From NCBI GenBank assembly GCA_963281255.1, contig OY725495.1, positions 3,348,001 through 3,412,000 on the forward strand: a stretch of DNA of 64,000 bases. The letters are read 5' to 3'. Shown here one piece after another: positions 44,051-53,874 of this stretch (position 1 is the stretch's first letter; each line of letters opens with the position of its first letter). The notes under the pieces are model-generated. The model saw only the letters and a program-made list of their open reading frames with translations, was not told the origin of the DNA and searched no databases. Made by a program: the position numbers and the translations under genes. The DNA is from Aphrocallistes beatrix (lineage: Eukaryota > Porifera > Hexactinellida > Sceptrulophora > Aphrocallistidae).

Positions 44051-44950
44051 ATGAATCGACTGACACTCCTGCTTGCTCTGCTTGCAATTTTTTCTTGTGT
44101 TATACAGACCCAGCAGGAATTTATTCCAGGTGATGAATGCTCTGCCTGTCTAATGCCGTGCATCACTGATCATATCATCAATAGGACATCCCTCATCAAA
44201 GCCTACACTACATCCTACAAGGAGTACAGGATCACCACACTACTCAATGGGATTCAAGGATACTTTCAAACCACTGTGTCTCATGGCAAAGACAAAAAGG
44301 TGTATTCAGCAAGGATCAATCTAGAATATTGGCCTTACAAAGCATTATGTAAGATTTTAAGCCAAACACCAACCATTTCCATTAAGGACCCTAAAAAAGA
44401 AACTCTATTAAGTGTGCGTTACAAGACATTTCGAGCGTTCAATGTCCATCTAAAACCAAAGTTTTTTGACAATTATTTGCAATATATCCTAACAGAAAAA
44501 GTGGCTCAAGTACAAGATGATATAGTAAATATTAATAAAAAATTTCAGTTTACTTCAGAATGCCTGATTGATAGGCTCAAAGATGCAATTAAAAATGCAG
44601 ATATTACAGGATTCACTAGTACCAACATTTTTAAGACTCCTTCTAGTAGTACATCACGCTATTCTCAAACACCGAAGAATACATGGCTGCAAATTGATTT
44701 AAAGGAGGAGTTCGCTTTTAATAACATACATTTTCGATTGTGGGACGGAGATGATCGCACTTATACATATAATCTGGCTGTGTCGCTTGATAACAAAATT
44801 TGGAAAGATATAGCCATTAACAAACCCGGAAAATCTGTGCAGAATTTAGAACTTCCTGAATTGATGCATGCAAGATACATCAAAATGAATGGTTACAGTA
44901 CTTCAAATGCTTATCTTCATCTGATCTACTTTTACCTTGAGTTTAAATAA
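44051..44950 (+). CDS. Secreted MPC-motif / discoidin-like protein E1
   Basis: 299-residue single-exon gene. The frame is open from 43970, but I chose the ATG at 44051 because it begins a signal peptide (MNRLTLLLALLAIFSCVIQT) and aligns with the E2 start; the upstream extension is the 5' leader. CSACLMPC spans residues 30-37; TSLIKAYTTSYKEYRITTLL is nearly identical to A proteins; YKALCKILSQT carries the middle Cys. The C-terminal domain has both usual Cys replaced (TNIFKTPSSSTSRYSQT), so the loop disulfide of the other subfamilies is missing. Family marks remain: FRLWDGDDRTYTYNLAVSLD and ARYIKMNGYST. Secreted, function unknown. It is the first gene on the plus-strand side of the array. Confidence 0.9.
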   Translation: MNRLTLLLALLAIFSCVIQTQQEFIPGDECSACLMPCITDHIINRTSLIKAYTTSYKEYRITTLLNGIQGYFQTTVSHGKDKKVYSARINLEYWPYKALCKILSQTPTISIKDPKKETLLSVRYKTFRAFNVHLKPKFFDNYLQYILTEKVAQVQDDIVNINKKFQFTSECLIDRLKDAIKNADITGFTSTNIFKTPSSSTSRYSQTPKNTWLQIDLKEEFAFNNIHFRLWDGDDRTYTYNLAVSLDNKIWKDIAINKPGKSVQNLELPELMHARYIKMNGYSTSNAYLHLIYFYLEFK

Positions 44951-45499
44951 ACTAGATTTATTCCATATTACTCAAAAGTAAACGTGTTGTGTGTACAATA
45001 ATTTGTTTCTTCTTTACTTCTAAAATAACTTTGCCTCATTGTCATTAATATTATCTGTTTGTTAAAATATTATCGTAATGATATAGTGCTTGTTAACACC
45101 TGCTTGTTTCAAATTATGTACTTGCATTTGCATTTTTGTGCTTGTATATTTATATTTGTATTTTAAGTTACAATGTGTTTTCATTGGTAATTGCTGATTG
45201 TCTAGAATTAAACAAAATCTATATTTGTATTCAGTTATAATTAGTGTTGATATAATAGAAATACTGTATCTGTTAAACTAGTTCTATCTAACTAACTAGT
45301 TAGGTTAAAATGATTAAATTATTAGAACAAAATAATTTTAAGTCAAATTCCATTCAGGGTCAGCTAATGAGGTTGAAATTAGTTTTAAAATGTTGATTGT
45401 AAAAAAAATGTTGATTGTATTGTACAGTTATTATAACTCCCTCGTTATAGCTCAGTCATTTATATTCTCCTATAGTATGAGTCATTAAATCTACTTCCA

Positions 45500-45900
45500 A
45501 ACTAAATCAATAGTAATTTATAGGTATCAACATATTTATCGTAAGTATCATTAACAGGCGCCGTTCATGGTATAGTCAATTTGCGAAAAAGATTTTGTAT
45601 TCCTATTTGTGGTTCACGAGAAATCAATAATTAACAGTTTTCATTTTTTTTTTTCATCACATTTTAGCGTAACCCCGGTTTCCTTTGGTCTCGCCGTTCG
45701 CGAATTTGCTATTCGCGCTAATTCTCAGGCGCGGAGTCAAGCATAGTTCCAACGAGTCCCCGTTCCAAAATCCTGGGATCCCGGGATATTACACTGAGAT
45801 TTTTAGTCAAATCCAGTGATTCTGAGATATTTTAATAACGAGATCATTATTTATATACGTAGCATTCTGTTTGTAAACATTCAATATTACTTGGTATCCA
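45500..45900. other. Unrecognised interval
   Basis: Contains a GC-rich patch (about 45665-45760, with GTTCGCGAATTTGCTATTCG) but no gene or pairable repeat. Probably part of the transposon debris inserted in the E-module 3' flank. Confidence 0.35.
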
Positions 45901-45924
45901 AAATTATATATGCATTTGATGGGG

Positions 45925-46065
45925 CTGTTAAATTTGGTCCGGAACCAAAATTGTTCCGGGGAACCAATTTTAGCCAGCCAAAACTGGTCCCGCAGCCAAA
46001 ATTGGTCCGGGGGACCAATTTTAGCCGGTCAGAACTGGTCCCCTGGACAAAGTTGGCGGCCAAAA
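45925..46065. repeat. Short repeat cluster of GGTCCGGG / GAACCAATTTTAG units
   Basis: CCAAAATTGTTCCGGGG, CCAATTTTAGCCAGCC and CCAAAATTGGTCCGGGGG alternate in direct and inverted form at about 30-45 bp spacing, making strong hairpins. A single related string (CCAAAATTGGTCCGGGAACC) sits at about 7131. Open frames through this stretch on both strands are a by-product of the repeat. Confidence 0.6.
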
Positions 46066-46440
46066 CTAGTCTATTGTTTCCATTTCTCTTCTTGGTCTTG
46101 TATCCAGTATCTTGTGCTGCTACAAAAAATCCCAGCCTTGATGCAGTAGTTAACATGTATGGTAGTGATTTGCCATAACCAGAATTACTGTTATTGGAAC
46201 ATAAACGCTAGAAAAATAGGTATATGTCAATATCACCAGATAATGATAAGAGGCCATCAACACCAGCAAAAGCTATCAAAGACTGTGACAGGGAAAGCTT
46301 TCCAAATATTTTCATCCTTTTGCAGATAGCTTGCACCCTTCCTGTCACATCGTACGAGTGTAAAAGGAGCGCCAGTGCATTGAATAATATTATTTATAAT
46401 ATTATATCATCTAATTATGAGAGGTCCATCTCATAAGGAA
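46066..46440 (+). pseudogene. hAT transposase C-terminal relic
   Basis: The 70-residue frame at 46224-46436 contains FPNIFILLQIACTLPVTSYE followed by CKRSASALNNI, the dimerisation-domain signature of ZMYM1/THAP12-type hAT transposases. The C-terminal part decays into AT-rich sequence and no catalytic region is recognisable upstream. Confidence 0.75.
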
Positions 46441-46941
46441 ACCCCCCTTCACGATCAGCCTAAGTGCCTGATGTACATGAATCACATACGCTTTAGTATT
46501 GCATTTCTTAAATAATAATTTATTTTAAGTATTATTAGTACTGACTTTGTTAAAACAAATAACCTTTGAGATGATCTCATATGATGAATGATTAATATTC
46601 TAACAAAAATTTATAGTTGCACTTTTCTAATAAGTTTAGTAGTGATTCAAAATATGTTACATGCAAATATTTCTAAAATGTATTAATAATATGGCTCATA
46701 TAATATGATTCATAATGTATTAATAATATGACTCATATAATTAATTGTGTGGGTGATGTTACTACCTGCAATGAGCATTCAGTTAGCGTAGGTGGAATAC
46801 ATTTCAAAACTAAGCTGTGACTCACTAAATGCTAGTTTTAGTTTTTAAAATAGAAAGGGTACGTCGAGAAAAAATAATGGGTTGATTTTTATCATAAAGT
46901 TAGAAAACCAATTATCAATATGTAAAGTAGAACTGTACTTA

Positions 46942-47060
46942 CTCTAGGGGTCCGAATAAACGGGGGGGTGGAAAATTCTCAATAATTAATAAGCGGGGGG
47001 GTTGGAAATTTTTTCAAACATTCATAAGCGGGGGGGGCCCGTTTATTCGGAGCCCTAGAG
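46942..47060. mobile_element. 119-bp hairpin MITE with poly-G arms
   Basis: CTCTAGGGGTCCGAATAAAC at the left and GTTTATTCGGAGCCCTAGAG at the right, flanked by TA. GGGGGGG tracts lie just inside each arm and again in the centre. Compatible with a Tc/mariner- or pogo-derived MITE. Confidence 0.78.
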
Positions 47061-47069
47061 TACATAATT

Positions 47070-48100
47070 AGAATAAAGTACAATATTATAGTATAGAATT
47101 CTAACTGATTCAGAATATCAAGTCAGAAACTATGGTTTGGTAAAAATTCAAGTTTCAATTAGTATAAAATTTAATAAACTGGGGGGTTTAATATGGTTTC
47201 ACCTGCTGAATTACGGAAGCATCCCCAAATTTGTGTTACCCAGCAAGAAGCTAGAGCTGCGAGTGACTATTAGCGACATAATTCTGAAATTAGGTCCATA
47301 TTGTTTGTTGAATAAAGTCACTCCAATAATGCGTTAACTATTACTTAACGAAACGAGTATGTATAATCAATAATTTTTATGAGCATACATGTATGTGCTA
47401 GTTGGACGTTAACTGGTTAATCAGTATGTAAAATGTTATTTAAGCATTATAATCTACATATTAGAAGCATTGAGTTTAGTCGAAAAATTACCATTTTGAA
47501 AATGATATAAATACAACTTGGAGAATACATACTTTATACAATAAACTTTCCATCTGATCTGGGTTGTTGGGTAAACCGGGCTGTATTTGCCAGATTTCGT
47601 CCCTGTTTCATTATTTTACAAAATGACTTTTCACGTAACCGAACAAACCTCAAACCTTCAATTTTCTTGGTTATTTATTAATCGAATGGTCAATCTTCCG
47701 TCCTGGTTTATCTTAACAAGAAACACTTTAAATAATTGATTTTATGCTCCAACCTTTTGGCAATGTATCTGTCACGGGTCAAGTAGGAATATTCTTGGCG
47801 CAACGATAAATATGAATGATTCAAAATACGAATTAATTCAAATTTGTTGCACCAAATGGAGCCTCTACTTTGCAATGCCTTCTTGTAAAATATAGGATTA
47901 TTCCAATTTTCTTCTCACATGGTTGCACTTGCACAGAATAATCTTAGTAATTGCCAATGAACACAATTTATTCCTCCAATTTAAAAAGTTTAAATACATA
48001 CAAATATAATTAAATACAAGTAAAAATAAATTTATTAATTTTAAAAATTGATTTGATACAAATTTACAATATAAACTACTGTCAGTGAAGAAATATGAAT
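47070..48100. other. Intergenic, nothing recognised
   Basis: AT-rich with only short open frames and no domain or paired repeat that I could identify. Confidence 0.35.
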
Positions 48101-48104
48101 AACC

Positions 48105-48581
48105 CAGTGCCGGATTAAGCACGTGGCAGAAGTGGCATATGCCACGGGCCCCGCGCTTTCATTTACTTGTGCCTCATGATCTCCAACTGTTCTGGTGAAC
48201 GATCTTTCTCTAAACTCCAACTCATAAAAAATCAGTTACGATCGTGTATGACTCAGACCCGCTTGAACAGCCTCACTCTGCTTAGCGTAGAATATGAACT
48301 TCTTCGTGACATTGATTTGTCGTCACTTATTCGTGATTTTCCTCTTCTGAAATCCCGTAAGCATGACTTTTAAATGACTCTAAAGATTGAGATTAGTAAC
48401 TTTCACACTAATGTTATTACCTTATATTATATATCATTGGCGTAGCACCCGGTCCGCCTGGTCCGGTCATCTGCTAGGCACAATACAAGCTTTTAGTAAT
48501 AGTATGGTTTGCCCGGACCAGTAGTATGGGTCCCCCGTAAAAAATATGCCACGGGCCCCGCGCAACCTTAATCCGGCCCTG
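48105..48581. mobile_element. hAT element remnant with perfect 8-bp target duplication
   Basis: Ends CAGTGCCGGATTAAG and the near-complement CTTAATCCGGCCCTG; target duplication GAATAACC at 48097-48104 and 48582-48589. TGCCACGGGCCCCGCGC is present as an inverted subterminal repeat. Inside, on the plus strand, is a transposase fragment (48167-48373). 477 bp in total, so internally deleted. Confidence 0.92.
48167..48373 (+). pseudogene. hAT transposase dimerisation fragment
   Basis: The 68-residue frame has NCSGERSFSKLQLIKNQLRS, then TRLNSLTLLSVEYELLRDID, the SERSFS-L--IK--LR and RL--L--LS-E pattern of hAT dimerisation domains. No catalytic core. Confidence 0.87.
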
Positions 48582-48731
48582 GAATAACCCGGATTAAAAG
48601 ATGACTTTATAAGTAGATAATCCGTACCATAAAATATAATATAAATCACGATATATATTAGATCTATACAACATGAGCTAGGTATTAGTCAAACTTAAGA
48701 AAATAAAAGTAAGTGAGACATTTGAATTCAG

Positions 48732-48739
48732 TATAAAAG
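48732..48739 (+). promoter_or_regulatory. TATA box of D1
   Basis: TATAAAAG within TTCAGTATAAAAGCAAAC, 96 bp before the D1 start codon; conserved with D2. Confidence 0.65.
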
Positions 48740-48827
48740 CAAACATCAATACAAATCTCAAATAGTTTTAATCTGTTTTGGAAAAGTACGCAATTGAAGA
48801 TTGAAATTCTTTCGCTAAATCATTAGC

Positions 48828-49418
48828 ATGCTTCAACATCTCTTCATTTTGATTTCATTGATTTGATCATTGATTTGCGTGATATACAATACCGCAAATG
48901 CCCATATAGAGACTCACTCATTGAGTAATGAATGCTCTACTTGTCAAATGCCATGTGTCGCAACTAATCCTGACTTCAATATGACATCTCTAATCAGGGC
49001 TTACACTACCTCCTACAAGGATTATACCATCACCACGCTACTCAATGGGATTCAGGGATATTTCCAAACCACGGTGTCTCTGAAGGGCAAAGAACGTCAA
49101 ATCCACTCTGCTCGGGTCAATTTGGAAGATTGGCCTTTCCGTACTCTGTGCAAGATCTTAAGTTACAGACCCGTAGTTACTGATTCTAAAAGAACAAATG
49201 TATTATATGTGCGGTATAAAACGTTCAAAACATTTAAGGTTTACCTAAAAACTAAATTCTTCGATGATTTTTTGAGCTATGCCCTCGCTAAAAAAATAGC
49301 AATACTGCAGGAGGATATGGTAGATGTCAAAGAAAATTCAAGAAAATTCAAGAAAATTCATATGAATCACGGATATATTAAAACTATACAATATGAGTTT
49401 AGTATTATTCAAACTTAG
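48828..49418 (+). pseudogene. D-subfamily pseudogene D1
   Basis: The start ATG at 48828 is followed after 12 codons by TGA (48864-48866) inside the signal peptide, caused by a short local duplication of a CATTGATTTG-like string absent from D2. Beyond it the frame resumes with no ATG-led signal peptide: ECSTCQMPC, TSLIRAYTTSYKDYTITTLL and WPFRTLCKILSYR are intact and almost identical to D2. After VDVKENS, three copies of AGAAAATTCA (49337-49366) lead into a copy of the upstream flank, so the whole discoidin-like domain is missing. Both ends are broken. Confidence 0.88.
49337..49366. repeat. Triplicated 10-bp unit at the D1/D2 duplication junction
   Basis: AGAAAATTCA is repeated three times where D1 coding sequence meets the duplicated flank. 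D2 has a single copy at the homologous site (near 50034). The D1-to-D2 promoter spacing is 719 bp, giving the size of the duplicated unit. Confidence 0.75.
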
Positions 49419-49450
49419 AAAGTAAAAGTAAGTGAGACATTTGAATTCAG

Positions 49451-49458
49451 TATAAAAG
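49451..49458 (+). promoter_or_regulatory. TATA box of D2
   Basis: TATAAAAG within TTCAGTATAAAAGCAAAC, 96 bp upstream of the D2 start. Confidence 0.7.
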
Positions 49459-49546
49459 CAAACATCAATATAATTCTCAAATAGTTGTAATCTGTTTTAG
49501 AAAAGTACGCAATTGAAGATTGAAATTCTTTCGCTGACTCATTAGT

Positions 49547-50446
49547 ATGCATCAACATCTCTTCATTTTAACATTGATTTGCGTGATCTACAATACCGCA
49601 AATGCCCATATAGAGACTCACTCATTGAGTGATGAATGCTCTACTTGTCAAATGCCATGTATCGCAACTAATCCTGACTTCAATATGACATCTCTAATCA
49701 GGGCTTACACTACCTCCTACAAGGATTATACCATCACCACGCTACTCAATGGGATCCAGGGATATTTCCAAACCACGGTGTCTCTGAAGGGCAAAGAACG
49801 TCAAATCCACTCTGCTCGGGTCAATTTGGAAGATTGGCCTTTCCGTACTCTGTGTAAGATCTTAAGTTACAGACCCGTAGTTACTGATTCTAAAAAAACA
49901 AATGTATTATATGTGCGGTATAATACCTTCAAAACATTTAAGGTCTACCTAAAAACTAAATTCTTTGACAATTTTTTGAGCTATGTCCTCGCTAAAAAAA
50001 TAGCAATACTGCAGGAGGATATAGTAGATGTCAAAGAAAATTCATTTCCTTTACAAGACCTAAAAACAACAAGTAAACTCAAAGATGCAATTCGAAATTC
50101 CAGGATTTCAGGATTTTCAGGCACAAATATCTTTCTGACTCCAGGTTCTAATAAGTATTGCTATACAGCAACGGGGAAATGGTTACACATTGATTTGAGA
50201 GAGGAATTCCTCGTTAATTTCATTAATTTCCGTTTGTATGAAGGGTATGGAGCAGTATTTACTTACAACCTCCAAGTATCTTCAGATAATACCAATTGGA
50301 AGGATATAGCAATAAAAAAGACTGGAACATCTATCCAAAATTTTCCACTTCCTGAACTTATGAGGATAAGATACATCAAAATGGAAGGAACTAATACAAA
50401 AAATAAATATTTGAGTCTGCTTTACTTTAACCTTGATTTGGTTTAA
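49547..50446 (+). CDS. Secreted MPC-motif / discoidin-like protein D2
   Basis: Complete 299-residue single-exon gene. Signal peptide MHQHLFILTLICVIYNTANA; CSTCQMPC; TSLIRAYTTSYKDYTITTLL; WPFRTLCKILSYR with the middle Cys; linker TSKLKDAIRNSRISGFSG. The C-terminal domain keeps only the second loop Cys (NKYCYTATGKW), then FRLYEGYGAVFTYNLQVSSD and IRYIKMEGTNT. The missing first Cys means the loop disulfide of A, B and C cannot form. Secreted, function unknown. It lies directly downstream of its broken tandem copy D1. Confidence 0.9.
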   Translation: MHQHLFILTLICVIYNTANAHIETHSLSDECSTCQMPCIATNPDFNMTSLIRAYTTSYKDYTITTLLNGIQGYFQTTVSLKGKERQIHSARVNLEDWPFRTLCKILSYRPVVTDSKKTNVLYVRYNTFKTFKVYLKTKFFDNFLSYVLAKKIAILQEDIVDVKENSFPLQDLKTTSKLKDAIRNSRISGFSGTNIFLTPGSNKYCYTATGKWLHIDLREEFLVNFINFRLYEGYGAVFTYNLQVSSDNTNWKDIAIKKTGTSIQNFPLPELMRIRYIKMEGTNTKNKYLSLLYFNLDLV

Positions 50447-51565
50447 TAGAGTGAGAAATTAATTTACACCAGCAAATATTAAAAAGAATCTACATTCTAT
50501 TGAGCATGATTTATAGGATTCTCCCTGTGTGTTTGTACTAGTATTGTATGTTTATTTAATACAGTTTTTCCTATATTATAAGTAGAATATTATTGTTTTA
50601 GGATTATTTTGCTCTGAGATTGTTGTGAAATTACTAACACCAATTATTCATGTGTTTCCAAGTTTGTACAATATGATTATTAAATAGCACTTTGCAAATA
50701 AGCCCATTTCTTTATTTGTATTAGAATGAGTTTTCAGGGATAAAAAGGGATAAAAATTAATCCAAAACATCTTTACCATTGAAAAGTGCGTTGAGTTGTG
50801 ATTATAAACTAAGAGCAGAAGTATTGTTCCCTTATTATCTGTGTCCCATTATACAGTTAGTATTACAGCCCTCTACAATATTAGTTGTTATGATGGCCAC
50901 TATTGAAATGAGCGCTGATAATCTTGTCGATCGTAGTCACTCTTATAGTCAGATTTTGGAAGAGAATCACTGAGAGTTCTTTGTGAAAGTGCGATTAGAT
51001 ATGTAGATTCGCATTTAATCATACAATTTTCAATATTCACATACTAAATAATTCTTAGGATGATGATACAATGTGTTATCTTGTGTCCACATCAAGGGAT
51101 GTAGAAATACAATCCAATCCTTTTTATAAGTTTTTTTCATTTTGGTATATTGCGGATGTAGCATCTTCTACAGCCCTTCAGTAATGTCTTTTTTTGTCAA
51201 CTGGAAGCTCCATTATACATTATTCTCAATTAAACAGACCTGTTGCGTGAAATTTTGAGTTGTGTGAAATTCCAAGGCACCTGCAACACGAACCATGGAG
51301 GTACAACTTGAGTGAAATCCTAAGGCACTTGTAACAAGAATCATGGATGTACACTAACGTGATATTTGAAGCACTACGTGAAATTCTGAGGTATTAGCTT
51401 AGAAGCTTTAGCAAGCGCACATCTAACATGAGGGGATGTTTAACCAAAAATTCTCTTTCGGAATTGTATAGAAGGCATACCTCTGCAAATGAAGCTGAAC
51501 AAAACTCAACAGGGTATTTACAATAATCCAACTTAAAATCCTCTACATTAGGGAAATGGAAGGTC
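50447..51565. other. Intergenic between D2 and the E2 module
   Basis: Includes the D2 3' flank. A 64-codon frame at 50779-50973 shows no recognisable domain. Near 51290-51350 a short string (GTGAAAT-C-AAGGCAC-TG-AAC) occurs twice in tandem. Nothing else was seen. Confidence 0.35.
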
Positions 51566-52100
51566 TTAAGAAACAGATTTCAATGTATTTCTCATAGTCT
51601 GGCGCTTTTAGTGATTTTGTTCAAACAGATTTAAAGACTTGGATACAAAAGTATTTGAAAGACAGAAATTATTGACTTCGTTATAGTATTTTTCCATTAG
51701 TAATATTTTCTTAAAGTGATGATTCAGTCGAAGTATTGTAAGCACTAACTTGGAAAAACAATCCAAGAGATGACATAGTCAAACCTAAATATTGAGGAAT
51801 ACCTCATATTCTAACTCTATTATTTATAATATTTCGAAATTTTTGCCTCTAAATATGAATTAAGAGTTGAATGATTCCCTGAAGTTATTAGTAATATGAC
51901 TTATTAGTAATATAATTATCTCTAATATGACTATAAATGTACTGTAGTACGACTGATACTTCAACGTACACTAAGAAACCAGATAGCACAAAACTATACG
52001 TGTACTTAAAATGGTTTATACATATATGTAAATTAACAAGCTGGTAACTATGTATATCTTTATAATTGAGATGATTAATGATCTTTACTTTCAAATTTAG

Positions 52101-52108
52101 TATAAAAG
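52101..52108 (+). promoter_or_regulatory. TATA box of E2
   Basis: TATAAAAG within TTAGTATAAAAGAATCC, 110 bp upstream of the E2 start. Confidence 0.7.
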
Positions 52109-52210
52109 AATCCGAAACAAAATAATTGATACCAAATACTCTCAACTCCTCAATACATACCAGCAACTCAAGTAATTAAGATTAAAAGAACAAAAACTAC
52201 ATCTATTAGA

Positions 52211-53119
52211 ATGGATCGACTGATACTCCTACTTGCTCTGCTTGCAATTTTTTCTTGTGTTATACAGACCCAGCAGGAATTCCTTCCAGGTGATGATTGC
52301 CCTGGCTGTCCAATGCCGTGCACCACTGATAACTGCATCGAAAGGACATCTCTCATCAAAGCTTACACTACATCCTACAAGGAGTACAGGATCACCACAC
52401 TACTCAATGGGATTCAGGGATACTTTCAAACCACTGTGTATCAAGACAAATACAAAAAGGTGTATTCTGCAAGGATCAATCTAGAATATTGGCCTTTCAA
52501 AGCATTATGTAAGATTTTAAGTCAAACACCAACCATTTCCATTAAGGACCCTAAAAACAAAACTATACTAAGTGTGCGTTATAAAATATATCTTGCGTTT
52601 AATGTTCATTTAAAACCTAAATCTTTTGACAATTATTTACAGTATATCCTAATAGAAAAACTGGCCCAAGCACAGTATGAAATAGTAAATAATAATAATA
52701 ATGATAATACATATCGTTATACTTTAGAAAACCTAAAAAAAATATATAGGCTCGGAGATGCGATAAAAAATGCATATATTACAGGATTCACTGGAACAGA
52801 TATTTTTAAGTATCCCAGTGCATACAAATATTGTAGAATTGAGAAGAAAACATGGTTAGAAATTGATCTAAAGGAGGTATTCGCTTTTAATTACATACAT
52901 TTTCGATTGTATGACAGGGATACTCGCACTTTTACATATAATCTGGCTGTGTCGCTTGATAACAAAATTTGGAGAGATATAGCCGTTAGCAAAACTGGAA
53001 AATCTGTGCAAAATTTACCACTCCCAGGATTTATGAATATAAGATACATCAAAATACAAGGTTACAGTACTGCAACTACTTATCTGATTTTACACTACTT
53101 TCACATTGAGCTGAAATAA
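52211..53119 (+). CDS. Secreted MPC-motif / discoidin-like protein E2
   Basis: Complete 302-residue single-exon gene, paralogue of E1. Signal peptide MDRLILLLALLAIFSCVIQT; Cys motif CPGCPMPC; TSLIKAYTTSYKEYRITTLL; WPFKALCKILSQT. The linker contains an Asn-rich insertion (VNNNNNDNTYRYT) absent from other members. The C-terminal domain has one loop Cys (YKYCRIEKKTW), then FRLYDRDTRTFTYNLAVSLD and IRYIKIQGYST. E1 and E2 differ strongly at this Cys loop (E1 has none). Secreted, function unknown. Last intact family gene seen in the window. Confidence 0.9.
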   Translation: MDRLILLLALLAIFSCVIQTQQEFLPGDDCPGCPMPCTTDNCIERTSLIKAYTTSYKEYRITTLLNGIQGYFQTTVYQDKYKKVYSARINLEYWPFKALCKILSQTPTISIKDPKNKTILSVRYKIYLAFNVHLKPKSFDNYLQYILIEKLAQAQYEIVNNNNNDNTYRYTLENLKKIYRLGDAIKNAYITGFTGTDIFKYPSAYKYCRIEKKTWLEIDLKEVFAFNYIHFRLYDRDTRTFTYNLAVSLDNKIWRDIAVSKTGKSVQNLPLPGFMNIRYIKIQGYSTATTYLILHYFHIELK

Positions 53120-53874
53120 GCTAGATTTATTTTATTTTCCTCAAAAGTATATAAACGTGCTGCTTGCTTAAGATTTTTTATTATTAAAATAACCTTTCCC
53201 ATTGTTGTTAATATTATCTGTTTTTCTTTTACATTCACAGAAGATGCATTGTAATTTTATAATGCTTGTTTAACACCTGCTTGTTTTAAATTGTGTATTT
53301 GCATTTTTATATTACTTGTGCTGGCATTTCGTATTTATATTTGTTTTTTCATTGGTAATTAATTTTGAAATTAAAAAGGCTGACCATAACGATCAAAATC
53401 CTAGACTTTCAGAATAATTAAGTCCGGTTTGGGTTAAATACGTACTCTTTATCTCTTGGCAGATTCGACAATGCTATGAGAGTTGATACGCTCGCATCCA
53501 AAATGCACAATTGTATCAATAAACTTCTGATCGGACTGGAACAGCAGCTTCGTCACCAAAGGTCCTGGGATTAGAGATTTGACCTCAGATTATATTTGAT
53601 TGATAAAAAATTAATATTAATTAATCTGTCATAGCTGCAGCATAATACACTAACGTTACTTTACTTTTATATGAATCACACACAATATATTATCGCAATT
53701 CTTAAATTATAATTTATTTATGTATTGTTAGGACTGACTAAAATAAATTTCCTTGAGGTGATCTCATATGATGAATGATGACCCATATTCTAACAAAAAT
53801 GTATAGTTGAATTTGTCTTAAAAGTTTAGTAGTGATTCAAAAAATGTTCGAAGTACCAAAATCAACTATCAAAC

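Larger units (their letters stand above)
43436..45500. repeat. E-module duplication, unit 1
   Basis: Collinear with 51566-53400: upstream leader, E gene and 3' flank in the same order. Homology resumes after inserted transposon debris at about 46500-46690, which matches 53690-53850. Copies differ by many substitutions, so this duplication is not recent. Confidence 0.8.
51566..53870. repeat. E-module duplication, unit 2
   Basis: Collinear with 43436-45500 plus 46500-46690. The leader ACAGATTTCAATGTATTTCT near 51573 matches 43442, and the 3' block TGATCTCATATGATGAATGA near 53760 matches 46572. It lacks the hAT and repeat debris that interrupts unit 1, so it represents the pre-insertion state. 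Confidence 0.8.

Noticed and set aside
45816-46178. Overlapping frames on both strands with NWSRSQNWSGGPILAGQNWS-type repeats
   Set aside because: They arise from the GGTCCGGG/CCAATTTTAG repeat cluster, which is open in several frames at once.
48870-49418. D1 as a functional 182-residue gene
   Set aside because: The frame lacks an ATG at its start, the true start meets a TGA after 12 codons, and the whole C-terminal domain is missing.
8795-53119. Venom or toxin interpretation of the secreted Cys-containing family
   Set aside because: There are too few Cys for a typical toxin scaffold, and the C-terminal discoidin-like domain points to binding or adhesion. No evidence supports toxicity.
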